NCBI RefSeq assembly: GCF_022867805.1 | Contig: NZ_JALIFO010000006.1 | Location: forward strand, 248,001 to 312,000 | Origin: Cuneatibacter sp. NSJ-177 | GTDB lineage: Bacteria; Bacillota; Clostridia; Lachnospirales; Lachnospiraceae | DNA: 64,000 bases | Reading direction: 5' to 3' | Part shown: positions 26,997-35,728 of the stretch, piece after piece | How the letters are laid out: every line of letters starts with the position of its first letter | How positions within the stretch are numbered: position 1 is the first letter of the stretch | Made by a program: the position numbers and the translations under genes | The notes under the pieces: generated by a model | Told to the model about the DNA's origin: nothing | What the model saw: only the letters and a program-made list of their open reading frames with translations | Databases searched by the model: none

Positions 26997-27851
26997 ATGA
27001 AAAGATTCAGGATACGGCGGGGGCAGAGAGCGGGAATTCTCTTTGTCCTCCCCAGCCTGCTGGGTGTGGCCTGGTTTCTCCTGCTGCCGTTTCTCGATGT
27101 GGTGGCCCGTTCCTTCCTGGGAGCGGTAAACGGAGAGTGGGTTGGAATCTCAAATTATCAAACCATTTTCTCCAACGAGGCATTCCGGCTGGCAGCGGGA
27201 AATACGGTAAAATTCGCTGTGGTCTGCATCCCCCTTTTGATCGTCATCTCCCTGCTGATCTCCGTTGGGCTGACTCATTTCGGGCGGAAGTTAGGATTTT
27301 TAAAGTCCGCGTTCCTGCTGCCCATGGCGATTCCGGTGGCGTCGGTGGCGCTGATTTGGCGGCTGCTGTTTCACAGCCAGGGGATCGTCAACGGGCTGAT
27401 GGAGCAGCTGGGAGGAAATCCGGTGGACTGGATGAATTCTCCGGCTGCCTTCTGGGTTCTGGTGCTCACCTATCTGTGGAAAAACGTGGGTTATGATGTG
27501 ATTTTGTGGATGGCGGGCTTGTCCGCCATTCCCTACTCGATCTATGAGGCGGCCGAGGTGGACGGGGCGGGCTCGTGGAAATGCTTTACGAAAATCACTT
27601 TGCCGAACCTGAAACCTACGCTGTATACGATCACGGTTTTGTCTTTCCTGAATTCTTTTAAGGTGTTCCGGGAGGCCTATCTGGTGGGCGGGGCTTACCC
27701 CCATGACAGCATGTATTTGATGCAGCATTTATTCAACAACTGGTACCGGGACTTGTCCATGGATAAAATGGCGGCGGCGGCCGTCGTCGTGGCTGTGGTT
27801 ATCTTTCTGGTGATGCTGTGTTTTCAGCGGATCTGGGCCAGAGAGGATTAG
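26997..27851 (+). CDS. ABC transporter permease, MalF-like (CUT1 family)
   Basis: A membrane protein of 284 residues with about six transmembrane segments. The cytoplasmic loop that contacts the ATPase contains the EAA motif as EAAEVDGAGSWKCFTKITLP near residue 185. It starts 39 bp after the binding-protein gene and four bases before the next permease. An importer role for a sugar-type solute is inferred from the family. No ATPase gene is found nearby, so a shared MsiK-like ATPase elsewhere in the genome would be required. Confidence 0.9.
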   Translation: MKRFRIRRGQRAGILFVLPSLLGVAWFLLLPFLDVVARSFLGAVNGEWVGISNYQTIFSNEAFRLAAGNTVKFAVVCIPLLIVISLLISVGLTHFGRKLGFLKSAFLLPMAIPVASVALIWRLLFHSQGIVNGLMEQLGGNPVDWMNSPAAFWVLVLTYLWKNVGYDVILWMAGLSAIPYSIYEAAEVDGAGSWKCFTKITLPNLKPTLYTITVLSFLNSFKVFREAYLVGGAYPHDSMYLMQHLFNNWYRDLSMDKMAAAAVVVAVVIFLVMLCFQRIWARED

Positions 27852-27854
27852 AGG

Positions 27855-28697
27855 ATGGGGAAAAAAGTGTTGATTGCCGGTGCCTTGACGGCGCTGGGGT
27901 TTGTCATCTGCTATCCGGTGATTTATCTGATTTCCGGAAGCTTTATGGGAAATGGGGAATTGGGGGAGGGCTTATCCCCGATCTTAAAAAACGGCGGTGG
28001 TTTTGTGGCCTGGCATGTGATTCCCCTCTTTCCCACTTTGAAAAACTTTGTGGAGTTATTGCTGGACTCTCCGGAATTCTTCGTAATGTTCTGGAATTCC
28101 GTGAAAATTACTGCGGGAGTTTTGGCGGGACAGCTGATCCTTGGGGCGCCGGCTGCCTGGGGCTTTGCAAAATACCGGTTTCCCGGCAGAAAGCTTTTGT
28201 TTGGCCTGTATGTACTGCTGATGATTTTACCGTTCCAAGTGATGATGCTGTCCCAGTATCTGGTGCTCGATGAGCTTCATCTGCTGAATACCCATCTGGG
28301 AATCATCTTGCCTGCGGTCTTCTCCACATTTCCCGTCTTTATCATGGTCCGATTTTTTGACGGGGTTCCGGATCAGATTCTGGAATCCGCCAAGATCGAC
28401 GGAGCAGGAGCCTTTCAGATTTTTTGGAGCATTGGCCTTCCCCTGGGGGCCGGAGGGATTATCTCCGCTTTGGTCTTAAGTTTTCTGGAATATTGGAATC
28501 TGGTGGAGCAGCCCTTAACCTTTCTCAAAGACCCAGCCCTCTGGCCCCTATCCTTGTACCTGCCGAATATTGACCTGAACGATGCGGGGATTGCGTTTAC
28601 CTCCTCGGTCGTCACCTTGATCCCGGCGGTGCTGGTGTTTTTCTGCGGACAGGAATATCTGGAACAAGGGATCGTGGCTTCGGCAGTAAAAGAATGA
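27855..28697 (+). CDS. ABC transporter permease, MalG-like (CUT1 family)
   Basis: A membrane protein of 280 residues and the second half of the permease pair. Six hydrophobic segments are visible, and the EAA loop reads ESAKIDGAGAFQIFWSIGLP near residue 175. Compared with typical MalG-type proteins the first extracellular loop is normal and no domain is added. It lies 3 bp after the first permease and 12 bp before the adaptor gene. Confidence 0.9.
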   Translation: MGKKVLIAGALTALGFVICYPVIYLISGSFMGNGELGEGLSPILKNGGGFVAWHVIPLFPTLKNFVELLLDSPEFFVMFWNSVKITAGVLAGQLILGAPAAWGFAKYRFPGRKLLFGLYVLLMILPFQVMMLSQYLVLDELHLLNTHLGIILPAVFSTFPVFIMVRFFDGVPDQILESAKIDGAGAFQIFWSIGLPLGAGGIISALVLSFLEYWNLVEQPLTFLKDPALWPLSLYLPNIDLNDAGIAFTSSVVTLIPAVLVFFCGQEYLEQGIVASAVKE

Positions 28698-28709
28698 GGT
28701 GAAAATAAA

Positions 28710-30344
28710 GTGAAACAGATGGAACAGAAAAGCCGGAAACGCTCGCTCCGGGAAAAAAGTGTCCGTTGGCTGGCCGGTTTCTTCCTGGTGATGCTTTTGC
28801 TGACCCTGCTTTCCAGGGCTGCCGATGCGGTTACGGTGCCGGTGGTCCAAACCGGCTATCTGAAAAAGTCCACCATCGACCGCACCGTCACGGCGGAGGG
28901 CCGGATCGTACAAAACCAGGAACGGGCCGTTTCCACTGTGGCGGGGCTGCGGGTCGGATCCGTACCGGTCCGGGAAGGGCAGCCGGTGGCGGCCGGGGAT
29001 GTGCTCTTTGAGCTGGACGCGGAAGATTTGTCGGAGAAAATCCGTCAGGCGGAACAGGAATACCGGAAGCTGGAGCTGGCGTTAAAGGATTTGGAAAGCG
29101 GAAAAGACCTGACGGAGCAGGAGCGGAACAAAGCGAAGCAAAGAGCGGATGAGGACTACGCCAACACTTCGGTGCGCACCGGCAGGGAAGTCGAGGACGC
29201 GGAACGGGCCATGACCAAGGCGAAGGAAGACCTGGAAAACTTTTTGGCCGGGGATTCGGACGCGCCGGCGGAAGACCCTGTTTTGACCGGGCTGGAAAAT
29301 ACCTGCCAGGAGAAACAGGATGCCTTGGATCAGGCGGAGCAAGAGCAGAAAGATCTGGAACAGGAAATCCAGGCCGCCGTAGCTGCCGATCCGCCGCAGG
29401 AGGCGGAAATCCGCCGGAGCTATGAGGCAAAGCTGGCGGAGGCGGCAGAACGGGTCAAAACCTGTGAACAAGAAAAAGAACAGGCCGACAATGCGCTCGA
29501 ATCCTATCTGGCTCAGAAAGACGCTAAGAACGAAGAAGACCGCGGGGCAATGGAAGAGAGTCTGCGGGCCGCCTATGAGGAAAAAAAGAAGGCTTATGAA
29601 ACAGCATTGCAAAACCGGAAGGACAGCTTAGAGAACGCGTCCCGGAATGTGGAGGACGCCAATGCCCCGACCAAGGAGGACAGCAGCGGGGAGACGGCCC
29701 GTATGGATCTGGAGAACAAGAAACGGGAACTGGATCAGCTGAAAGCCCTCGAAGAGCAGGCGGGGAAGATCGTTTCCCCTGCGGATGGCCTGATATCGAA
29801 GGTGAATGTGACAACTGGAGATTTTACCGGGGAGGGGACCGCGGTCTTGATGGCGGATCTGACCGAGGGAGGCAGGTTCCAGGCCGCCATCTCCAAAGCG
29901 CAGGAAAAATATCTGTCCCGAGGGGATACCATCAGCCTGAAACAAAATGGGGCGGAAGCCCTGGAACTGCCCATTGATACGATTCAGCAGGATACGGAGA
30001 ACCCCAATTCCTATGTGGTGACCGTGCAGGTGCCGGCCGGTACGCTGGAAATCGGGACGGTTGCCGTGATGACCGCAGTGCGGCAGTCGGAGACCTACAC
30101 CGCCTGTGTTCCTTTGTCGGCGATTCACCGGGAGGATGGGCAGGACTATGTCCTGGCGATTCAGGAAACAAAGACCGTGCTGGGAACCGAGCTGACAGCG
30201 GAGCGGATCCCGGTGACGATTTTGGATAAAAATGAGAGCTTGGCGGCCCTATCTCCCGGCGCATTGACAGAGGACCAGAAACTGATCACGGGGAGCAACA
30301 AAGAGGTGAACGGGGGTGACCGCGTACGGCTGGAAGATACATGA
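28710..30344 (+). CDS. MacA/HlyD-like periplasmic-adaptor (membrane fusion) protein
   Basis: A protein of 544 residues with one N-terminal membrane segment (about 20-38). It contains a split lipoyl-like domain (first half about 45-100, VSTVAGLRVGSVPVREGQPV; second half near 350, VSPADGLISKVNVTTGD), a very long Glu/Lys/Gln-rich coiled-coil hairpin (about 105-345), and beta-barrel and membrane-proximal regions. In Gram-positives such proteins join MacB-like exporters. It uses GTG 28710, and its stop overlaps the next start. Adaptors are not usual partners of CUT1 importers, which makes this operon odd. Confidence 0.85.
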   Translation: MKQMEQKSRKRSLREKSVRWLAGFFLVMLLLTLLSRAADAVTVPVVQTGYLKKSTIDRTVTAEGRIVQNQERAVSTVAGLRVGSVPVREGQPVAAGDVLFELDAEDLSEKIRQAEQEYRKLELALKDLESGKDLTEQERNKAKQRADEDYANTSVRTGREVEDAERAMTKAKEDLENFLAGDSDAPAEDPVLTGLENTCQEKQDALDQAEQEQKDLEQEIQAAVAADPPQEAEIRRSYEAKLAEAAERVKTCEQEKEQADNALESYLAQKDAKNEEDRGAMEESLRAAYEEKKKAYETALQNRKDSLENASRNVEDANAPTKEDSSGETARMDLENKKRELDQLKALEEQAGKIVSPADGLISKVNVTTGDFTGEGTAVLMADLTEGGRFQAAISKAQEKYLSRGDTISLKQNGAEALELPIDTIQQDTENPNSYVVTVQVPAGTLEIGTVAVMTAVRQSETYTACVPLSAIHREDGQDYVLAIQETKTVLGTELTAERIPVTILDKNESLAALSPGALTEDQKLITGSNKEVNGGDRVRLEDT

Positions 30345-31588
30345 ACAACAAAGTAAGGTATGGAGCCGGTATTCTGCTGGCCCTCCTGGTTCTGTTTTGT
30401 CTGGGGAGGGCATTGTCTTTGAAAGAGGGGCTAAAGCAGGCGGAGGGAGCTGTTCTCGATCTGGGGGATGCGGGCATTGGGATGTTGGCAGCCGCCGAAA
30501 TGCTGGAAAAAAATCAACTGCTGGAGGAGCCGATGGAATTTACGCTCTGGGAACAGCAGGAAGATCAGACAGTGGAAAGCCCGGAATTTTCCCGGAGCGC
30601 TCTGGTCCGCGGGATTGCTCTTTGGGGGGATTCCCGGCTGGTGCTGGGCGGGAACGGATTTTTGGACGCGTCGGATCCGGACGGGTGCCTGCTTGACGGG
30701 GATACCGCGCTTTCGCTGTTTGGAAGCCGGAATATAGTAGGGCAAACCGTCCGGTACGGCGGCAGGGAGCTGCCGGTGCGCGGGATTTTGGACGGTGTCT
30801 CTGACACGATTGTGCTGGAGGCCGTCCAGGAGGAGAAGGCAGACACCGGCCAGGAGAACTTTGCCTTTCATCATGTGACCCTTTCCTACGGCGGGGAGCG
30901 GGGGAAAGAGGTCTTGGCAGAGTTTCGCAATCAGTTTGGCGTGTCCGGAACCGTTTTGCCATTGTCCGGGTATCCAGGCATCGCAAAGGGGATCCATGGG
31001 ATGTTCTTTCTGGTTGTACTTTGTTCGGTCTGTTTCCCTTTGCTCCGTCTGGCGCGGACCAAGGCTTTCCGGGAGGAGCGCTATCTTTGCTTGGCAGCTG
31101 CTTTCGGCATGATTTTCGCATTTTTCTGGATTGTCCGGCCGGATTTCCTTTGGCCGGAGGACTGGATTCCAGGCCGATGGTCGGATTTTTCTTTCTGGGA
31201 GGCGCTGTGGAAAGAACAGACCGGGGTTGCCCAGGAGCTGTTTTTCGGAGATTCCTCCGTGCCCATCTGGGCGCTGAAAAGTCCGCTGCTGCAATGCCTG
31301 TGGTATACGGTCTGCGGGACGGCGGCATATATAGCCGGACGAAGGTTTTGGAAGGTGGAGGGAGAACGAGAATTGTGGATCGGGGCATTTGCTGTGATCG
31401 CAGCAGCGTTTGCCGTGATCTTATGGACGGATTCGCCCGAACGGCGGATCCTGTGGGGACTTCCGTTATATGTTTTGGTTGGCTTGTTTCTCCGTTCGCG
31501 TTTTTGCACGGAACCGGAGGGGACGGACCGGCTGATCGATAAGGAGAATAAAAATGAAGCGGTCGAAGGAATGGTCAAACACGGTTGA
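30341..31588 (+). CDS. Membrane protein with MacB-periplasmic-domain-like region, no ATPase
   Basis: A protein of 415 residues with one N-terminal membrane segment. An extracellular region (about 30-210) resembles the MacB periplasmic core: ...DGCLLDGDTALSLFGSRNIVGQ..., VRGILDGVSDTIVLEAV. About five further membrane segments (220-395) follow. The FtsX-type permease signature and the nucleotide-binding domain of MacB are both missing. It overlaps the adaptor stop by 4 bp, so it likely works with the adaptor. I do not recognise it as a named family; the MacB resemblance is by eye and should be treated as moderate. Confidence 0.65.
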   Translation: MNNKVRYGAGILLALLVLFCLGRALSLKEGLKQAEGAVLDLGDAGIGMLAAAEMLEKNQLLEEPMEFTLWEQQEDQTVESPEFSRSALVRGIALWGDSRLVLGGNGFLDASDPDGCLLDGDTALSLFGSRNIVGQTVRYGGRELPVRGILDGVSDTIVLEAVQEEKADTGQENFAFHHVTLSYGGERGKEVLAEFRNQFGVSGTVLPLSGYPGIAKGIHGMFFLVVLCSVCFPLLRLARTKAFREERYLCLAAAFGMIFAFFWIVRPDFLWPEDWIPGRWSDFSFWEALWKEQTGVAQELFFGDSSVPIWALKSPLLQCLWYTVCGTAAYIAGRRFWKVEGERELWIGAFAVIAAAFAVILWTDSPERRILWGLPLYVLVGLFLRSRFCTEPEGTDRLIDKENKNEAVEGMVKHG

Positions 31589-32237
31589 GTCGGGTTTCCC
31601 ACAGCCGGTAACCGGCGAAATGAAAGGTTTTTCATTGGGACGTATTCTGGGAAGAAACCTGTTCCGGCTGGTCAAACTGAATTTACTTTTTCTTGTTTTT
31701 TGTCTGCCGGTGGTCACAGCCCCGGCAGCCACCGCTGCGATGAGCAGGGTTACGAAATCCATGTGGAAAGAATCCCACTTTTTCTGGTCGGATTATTGGG
31801 AAACGTTCTTAGGCGAGTTTGGGAAAGCGTCTTTGGCCGGAATCCTTCTTTATGGCGGAGGCGGGGCCGCTGCAGTTGGTTTTCTGTTTTACCGGGAGAT
31901 GGCAAAACGGACAGCGCTCCTGCTGGCCCCGGCCTGGATCTGCGCCGCTGTTTTCCTTCTTTTCTTGGTCATGGGCGCTTATGTGTTCCCGATGATTGCC
32001 GCTTTGGATCTTCCGCTGAAGGCTGTGTTAAAAAATGCCTTTCTGCTGGTTTTTCTTCGGTTTCCCCAGAATTTGCTGCTGGCGCTGATCTTGGGGGGGA
32101 TCACGGGCGTCTGCTTTTTATTTTTTCCGGTATCGATTCCTTTCGTAGTCTTGCTTGCCTCCTCCCTGCAAAGCCTGACCGGCGCGGCAATTGTCTGGCC
32201 GGGGATCGAGCAGTATGTGTGCGGTGGTGCTCAGTGA
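31554..32237 (+). CDS. DUF624 family membrane protein (YesL-like)
   Basis: A protein of 227 residues with about five membrane segments and the DUF624 opening pattern, including NLFRLVKLNLLFLVFCLPVV near residue 35 and a run around PAATAAMSRVTKSMWKE. DUF624 genes are often found in sugar ABC operons (such as yesL), where their role is unknown. Here it is the last gene of the cluster and overlaps the previous gene by 35 bp. It ends convergently to the YprB-like gene, 18 bp away, with no clear terminator. Confidence 0.85.
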   Translation: MKRSKEWSNTVESGFPQPVTGEMKGFSLGRILGRNLFRLVKLNLLFLVFCLPVVTAPAATAAMSRVTKSMWKESHFFWSDYWETFLGEFGKASLAGILLYGGGGAAAVGFLFYREMAKRTALLLAPAWICAAVFLLFLVMGAYVFPMIAALDLPLKAVLKNAFLLVFLRFPQNLLLALILGGITGVCFLFFPVSIPFVVLLASSLQSLTGAAIVWPGIEQYVCGGAQ

Positions 32238-32254
32238 AACAGGCGGAACCAGGC

Positions 32255-33334
32255 CTAGATTTTTTGAATCAGGGCGCAGAGATAGTTCTTCCAGAACGCG
32301 GAATCTTCAAATAATGTTTTCTCATATGCTACATATCTGGGGCCTTGCGGCAATTCTTGAAAGGCGGGCCGGTCCGGGGGCAGGGAGATTTTTTCCGGTA
32401 CCGGAAGGAAGAGTCCGGACTTTTTGGTATAGCAGTTTTCCGGCTTGGCCTTGACGCGGAACTTTGGATCCACGTAGACGGCCACGCTTTTATGTACGGC
32501 AGTATCCTCCGCCGGCAGATAATAATAATCCTTATAGTTGGGAAAATAATAGCGGAGCTCTCCGGTCCGAAGTGGGATTTTCAGGCGAAGGCTGTCTCTT
32601 TTTGCGATTCCGTACCAGTCTTCCGTGTGAAAGGAGACCGGCTGCGGCAGCCGCAGTTCCAGGGGAAAGCGGAGAAAGAGCTCAGTATCGGATTCTTCTT
32701 CCACCGTGGGAAGTCCGGAGGCGGCCGCGCCGCTTTTCAGGTCGAAATAACAGAGCATGGGAAGGATCTGCAGCATGCCCAGCACATCTTCTTCGTTGTG
32801 GAGCAGGAGGAGTTCAAGCAGCTTGGGATTTCCCGTTTTGACGAACTGATGGTAGATCGGAATCAGTTCGCCGCCGCCGTATTGGTCGTCCCGCTCAATG
32901 TTCAAAAACTGTTCCACCGATTTTTGTTTGACATTCGTCAGACCGCACAGGTTCTTGCATTTTTTGATATTTTGATAAAGATCCAGGCCGTCCATGGTGA
33001 GAAACGAGTCTTTCAGACCTAGTTTCTCACTTCTTTTGTGGAGAAAGGGAAGATCAAACCGGCTGCCGTTAAAATGAATCAGACAAGAAAAATCCCGGCA
33101 GAAAGCGATCACCCGCTCCAAAAGCAGCCTCTCTTCCAGCGGGGACTCGGTCAGCCATTGGCGGAAGCCCCAGCATTCATTCGTGTGGGGAAAAAGGCAG
33201 CCCACAAGATAGACCTTGGAGCGCTCCGATGATAAGCCGGTGGTCTCGATGTCGATAAAAAGGGGCTGATCCGCGCCCAGCCGGTCGATGGGATAGTCGG
33301 TTTGGAGAAAAAATTCTTTTTCAATCGTTTTCAT
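32255..33334 (-). CDS. YprB-like ribonuclease H-fold exonuclease domain protein
   Basis: A protein of 359 residues with an N-terminal DEDD-type exonuclease-like domain (PLFIDIETTGLSSERSKVY near residue 27, HFNGSRFDLPFL near 95). The DIETTG acidic motif and a later HNEEDVLGMLQ fit the family. The second half (about 200-359) is less conserved and is of unknown function. ATG 33334 is used, behind a short AGGA. It has its own promoter on the minus strand. The substrate, probably nucleic acid, is unknown. Confidence 0.8.
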   Translation of the reverse strand: MKTIEKEFFLQTDYPIDRLGADQPLFIDIETTGLSSERSKVYLVGCLFPHTNECWGFRQWLTESPLEERLLLERVIAFCRDFSCLIHFNGSRFDLPFLHKRSEKLGLKDSFLTMDGLDLYQNIKKCKNLCGLTNVKQKSVEQFLNIERDDQYGGGELIPIYHQFVKTGNPKLLELLLLHNEEDVLGMLQILPMLCYFDLKSGAAASGLPTVEEESDTELFLRFPLELRLPQPVSFHTEDWYGIAKRDSLRLKIPLRTGELRYYFPNYKDYYYLPAEDTAVHKSVAVYVDPKFRVKAKPENCYTKKSGLFLPVPEKISLPPDRPAFQELPQGPRYVAYEKTLFEDSAFWKNYLCALIQKI

Positions 33335-33435
33335 TGGTTATCCTGTTCATGGAGTATCGATTGTCAGCCTTGCCACTTTGGCGGTAGGGATGGCCGCGCG
33401 GCTTTGCTGCGGGCCATTTTATTACGCCTGTCGGC

Positions 33436-33464
33436 ATTATAACATAGTAAATTTAAAGAGTAAA
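33436..33464 (-). promoter_or_regulatory. Promoter for the YprB-like gene
   Basis: Minus strand: TTTACT (33459-33464), 17-bp spacer, perfect TATAAT (33436-33441), about 100 bp ahead of the start. A GC-rich imperfect inverted repeat (about 33390-33417) lies in the leader. Confidence 0.6.
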
Positions 33465-33563
33465 GTGGGGAAATCGGTGGGCTGGTCCGCATAAACCCCA
33501 GGCTTTTCGCGCATCCTAAGGAAAAAGCAGAGCAACTATCTAAATTTGCGAGGAGGCATAGCG

Positions 33564-34319
33564 ATGGGAAAATCGGAGGACGAGAAAAAAGAGCAGAAGG
33601 ACGAGGAGGTCAAAGAGTACGGCCAAATGACGCTGGAAGACAATGCAAAGGATTATAAGATTCATTTGCTCTCCGTGATCGGTGAGATTGAGGGCCATGA
33701 AAATCTTCCCGGAAACAGTAAAACCACCAAATACGAACATGTGCTGCCGCAGCTGGCGGCTATTGAGGACAGCCGGGAAATTGACGGGCTGCTGATTCTG
33801 ATCAACTCAGTGGGTGGCGATGTGGAGGCTGGTCTTGCCATTGCGGAGATGATTGCTTCATTGAGCAAGCCCACGGTTTCGCTGGTCCTGGGAGGAAGCC
33901 ACTCCATCTGCGTGCCATTGGCTGTGTCCACGGATTACTCTTTTATCGTCAAGACGGGCACCATGCTGATTCATCCGGTGCGGATGAGCGGAATGATCCT
34001 CGGCGTGCCTCAGACTTATGATTATTTTAAAAAGATCCAGGATCGAATCACCGGTTTTATCTCCGGACATTGTGATATCACCCAGGACCGGCTGGAAGAG
34101 CTGATGCTGGAAACCGGAATGCTGACGAAGGATATGGGGACGATTCTGGTCGGCGGGGAGGCCGTGGAGGAGGGCCTGATCAATGAGATCGGCGGAATCC
34201 GCGAGGCATTGGACAAGCTGTATGAGCTGATTGAGACCGACGATAACGCGGGCCAGACGCGGCGGTTCGGTCAGAGAAACCAGGGACAGCAGGAGAACAA
34301 CGGAAATCAGCAGGAGTAG
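33564..34319 (+). CDS. ClpP-like protease TepA family
   Basis: A cytoplasmic serine-protease-like protein of 251 residues. The first 30 residues are highly charged. The ClpP-like fold has GGDVEAGLAIAEMI, the catalytic Ser in LGGSHSICVPLA near residue 115 and a His in MLIHPVRM near 138. The C-terminus is Gln/Asn-rich. B. subtilis TepA (YmfB) has been linked to protein translocation and spore-peptide degradation; I infer only the family. ATG 33564 has GAGGAGG 8 bp upstream, better than the TTG at 33546. Confidence 0.85.
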   Translation: MGKSEDEKKEQKDEEVKEYGQMTLEDNAKDYKIHLLSVIGEIEGHENLPGNSKTTKYEHVLPQLAAIEDSREIDGLLILINSVGGDVEAGLAIAEMIASLSKPTVSLVLGGSHSICVPLAVSTDYSFIVKTGTMLIHPVRMSGMILGVPQTYDYFKKIQDRITGFISGHCDITQDRLEELMLETGMLTKDMGTILVGGEAVEEGLINEIGGIREALDKLYELIETDDNAGQTRRFGQRNQGQQENNGNQQE

Positions 34320-34324
34320 AAGCG

Positions 34325-34349
34325 CAGTGAAAAATAGCTGCGGAGCAAA
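34325..34349 (+). repeat. Diverged third copy of the 17.5-kb repeat
   Basis: The core GAAAAATAGCTGCGGAGCAAA matches the repeat at 17501 and 17605 with a few changes, and the preceding GCGCA also matches the second copy. It begins 6 bp after the tepA stop. Confidence 0.5.
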
Positions 34350-34446
34350 TCGTTCTATCTGTAGATAAACCGGATTCTGCGGATTGGAATGGGAAGACAA
34401 TCTGTAAATACAGAGAGCGGCAAAAGATCATATCGGACTAGCGCAA

Positions 34447-34478
34447 GATCAATGCCCCCGAATTCGGGGGCATTGATC
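34447..34478. terminator. Perfect 32-bp palindrome between convergent genes
   Basis: Arms 34447-34462 and 34463-34478 are exact reverse complements with no spacer. It lies between the ends of the TepA-like (+) and nspC (-) genes. T-runs are weak on both sides, so a bidirectional terminator role is likely but not certain. Confidence 0.5.
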
Positions 34479-34510
34479 TGTTACAACGGGTTCGGCAAGG
34501 AATCAATGCT

Positions 34511-35728
34511 TTAGGATAGTCTTTCTTTAAAATCCTCATATCCAAAGGAGCGGACCAGGCGGCTCCTTCCCACTGCGTCCCGGTATACGAGGGAGGGAAG
34601 GCGCATTCCGTTGAAGGTATTGGTCTTTACCATGGTGTAGAGGGCCATATCCTCAAAGATCACCAGATCTCCCTCTCGAAGAGGGCGGTCGAAGGAATAG
34701 TCTCCGATTACATCCCCGGCCAAACAGGTGGGGCCGGCCAGACGGTAGGTGTAAGCCTTTTCGCCCGGCTCGCCGCCAAACTGCACAGGCGGCCGGTAAG
34801 GCATCTCCAGCACGTCCGGCATGTGGCAGGCGGCGGAGGCGTCGAGAATCGCAATCTCCATCTGATTATGGACAATTTCCAGAACAGTGGCGGCCAGAAA
34901 ACCTGCATTCAAGACGACCGCCTCTCCTGGCTCCAGATAGACTTCGACCCCATAGGCAGATTGAAAATGCCGGATTACTCGAATCAGAGTTTCCCGGTCG
35001 TAGCCAGGCCGGGTGATATGGTGGCCGCCGCCGAAATTTACCCATTTTCTTCCGGCTAGGTACCTGCCAAATTTTTCTTCCACGGCAGCGGCCGTGACGG
35101 CAAGGGCGTCCGAATCCTGCTCGCAGAGCGTGTGGAAGTGAAAGCCGTCGAGAAGGGGCAAAAGTTCTTCCTCAAAGTTTTCCCTGGTGGTGCCGAGGCG
35201 GGAGCCTGGGGCGCAGGGATCGTAGATCGCATGGCCCTCCTGGGTGGAACACTCCGGATTCAGGCGCAGGCCAACGGATTTTCCGGCGGCTTTGGCCCGA
35301 AGTGCAAATTTCCTGACCTGGGCGGGGGAGTTGAACACGAAGTCATCGGCGTACCGGAGCAGCTCTTCGAATTCATCTTCCCGGTAAGCGGGGGAGAAGA
35401 CGTGGGTCTCTTTTCCAAATTCCTCATGACCCAGCCTTGCTTCATGGAGGCCGCTGGCCGTTGTCCCGGCCAGATAGCGGCGGAAAAGCGGGTAGCAGGA
35501 GAACATGGAAAAAGCTTTTTGGGCCAGGAGGATCTTGCAGCCCGACTGATCCGAAACCTGTTTCAAGATTTCCAGATTCCGAATCAGCCGGGATTCGTCC
35601 ACGAGAAAGTAGGGGGTGCGAAACTGTTTCCACTGGGAATCAGTGATTTCAGCGAAGCTACTATCTGTCCCGAAATCGGAGATTTCAGCGAACGCTACGT
35701 CTGGCCCGGAATTTGAACCCGCGCCCAT
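34511..35728 (-). CDS. nspC: Carboxynorspermidine/carboxyspermidine decarboxylase NspC
   Basis: PLP-dependent fold-III decarboxylase of 405 residues that makes spermidine (or norspermidine) from the carboxylated precursor. The PLP lysine lies in ILLAQKAFSMFSCYP; other family features are GLRLNPECSTQEG, HFHTLCEQDSDAL and NFGGGHHITRPGYD. The start (ATG 35728) overlaps the synthase stop as TGATG. The first 24 codons contain a 12-residue tandem repeat (FAEISDFG / FAEITDSQ) not expected in the family. No later start codon precedes the conserved TPYFLVDESRL, so the repeat is probably translated. Confidence 0.9.
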   Translation of the reverse strand: MGAGSNSGPDVAFAEISDFGTDSSFAEITDSQWKQFRTPYFLVDESRLIRNLEILKQVSDQSGCKILLAQKAFSMFSCYPLFRRYLAGTTASGLHEARLGHEEFGKETHVFSPAYREDEFEELLRYADDFVFNSPAQVRKFALRAKAAGKSVGLRLNPECSTQEGHAIYDPCAPGSRLGTTRENFEEELLPLLDGFHFHTLCEQDSDALAVTAAAVEEKFGRYLAGRKWVNFGGGHHITRPGYDRETLIRVIRHFQSAYGVEVYLEPGEAVVLNAGFLAATVLEIVHNQMEIAILDASAACHMPDVLEMPYRPPVQFGGEPGEKAYTYRLAGPTCLAGDVIGDYSFDRPLREGDLVIFEDMALYTMVKTNTFNGMRLPSLVYRDAVGRSRLVRSFGYEDFKERLS

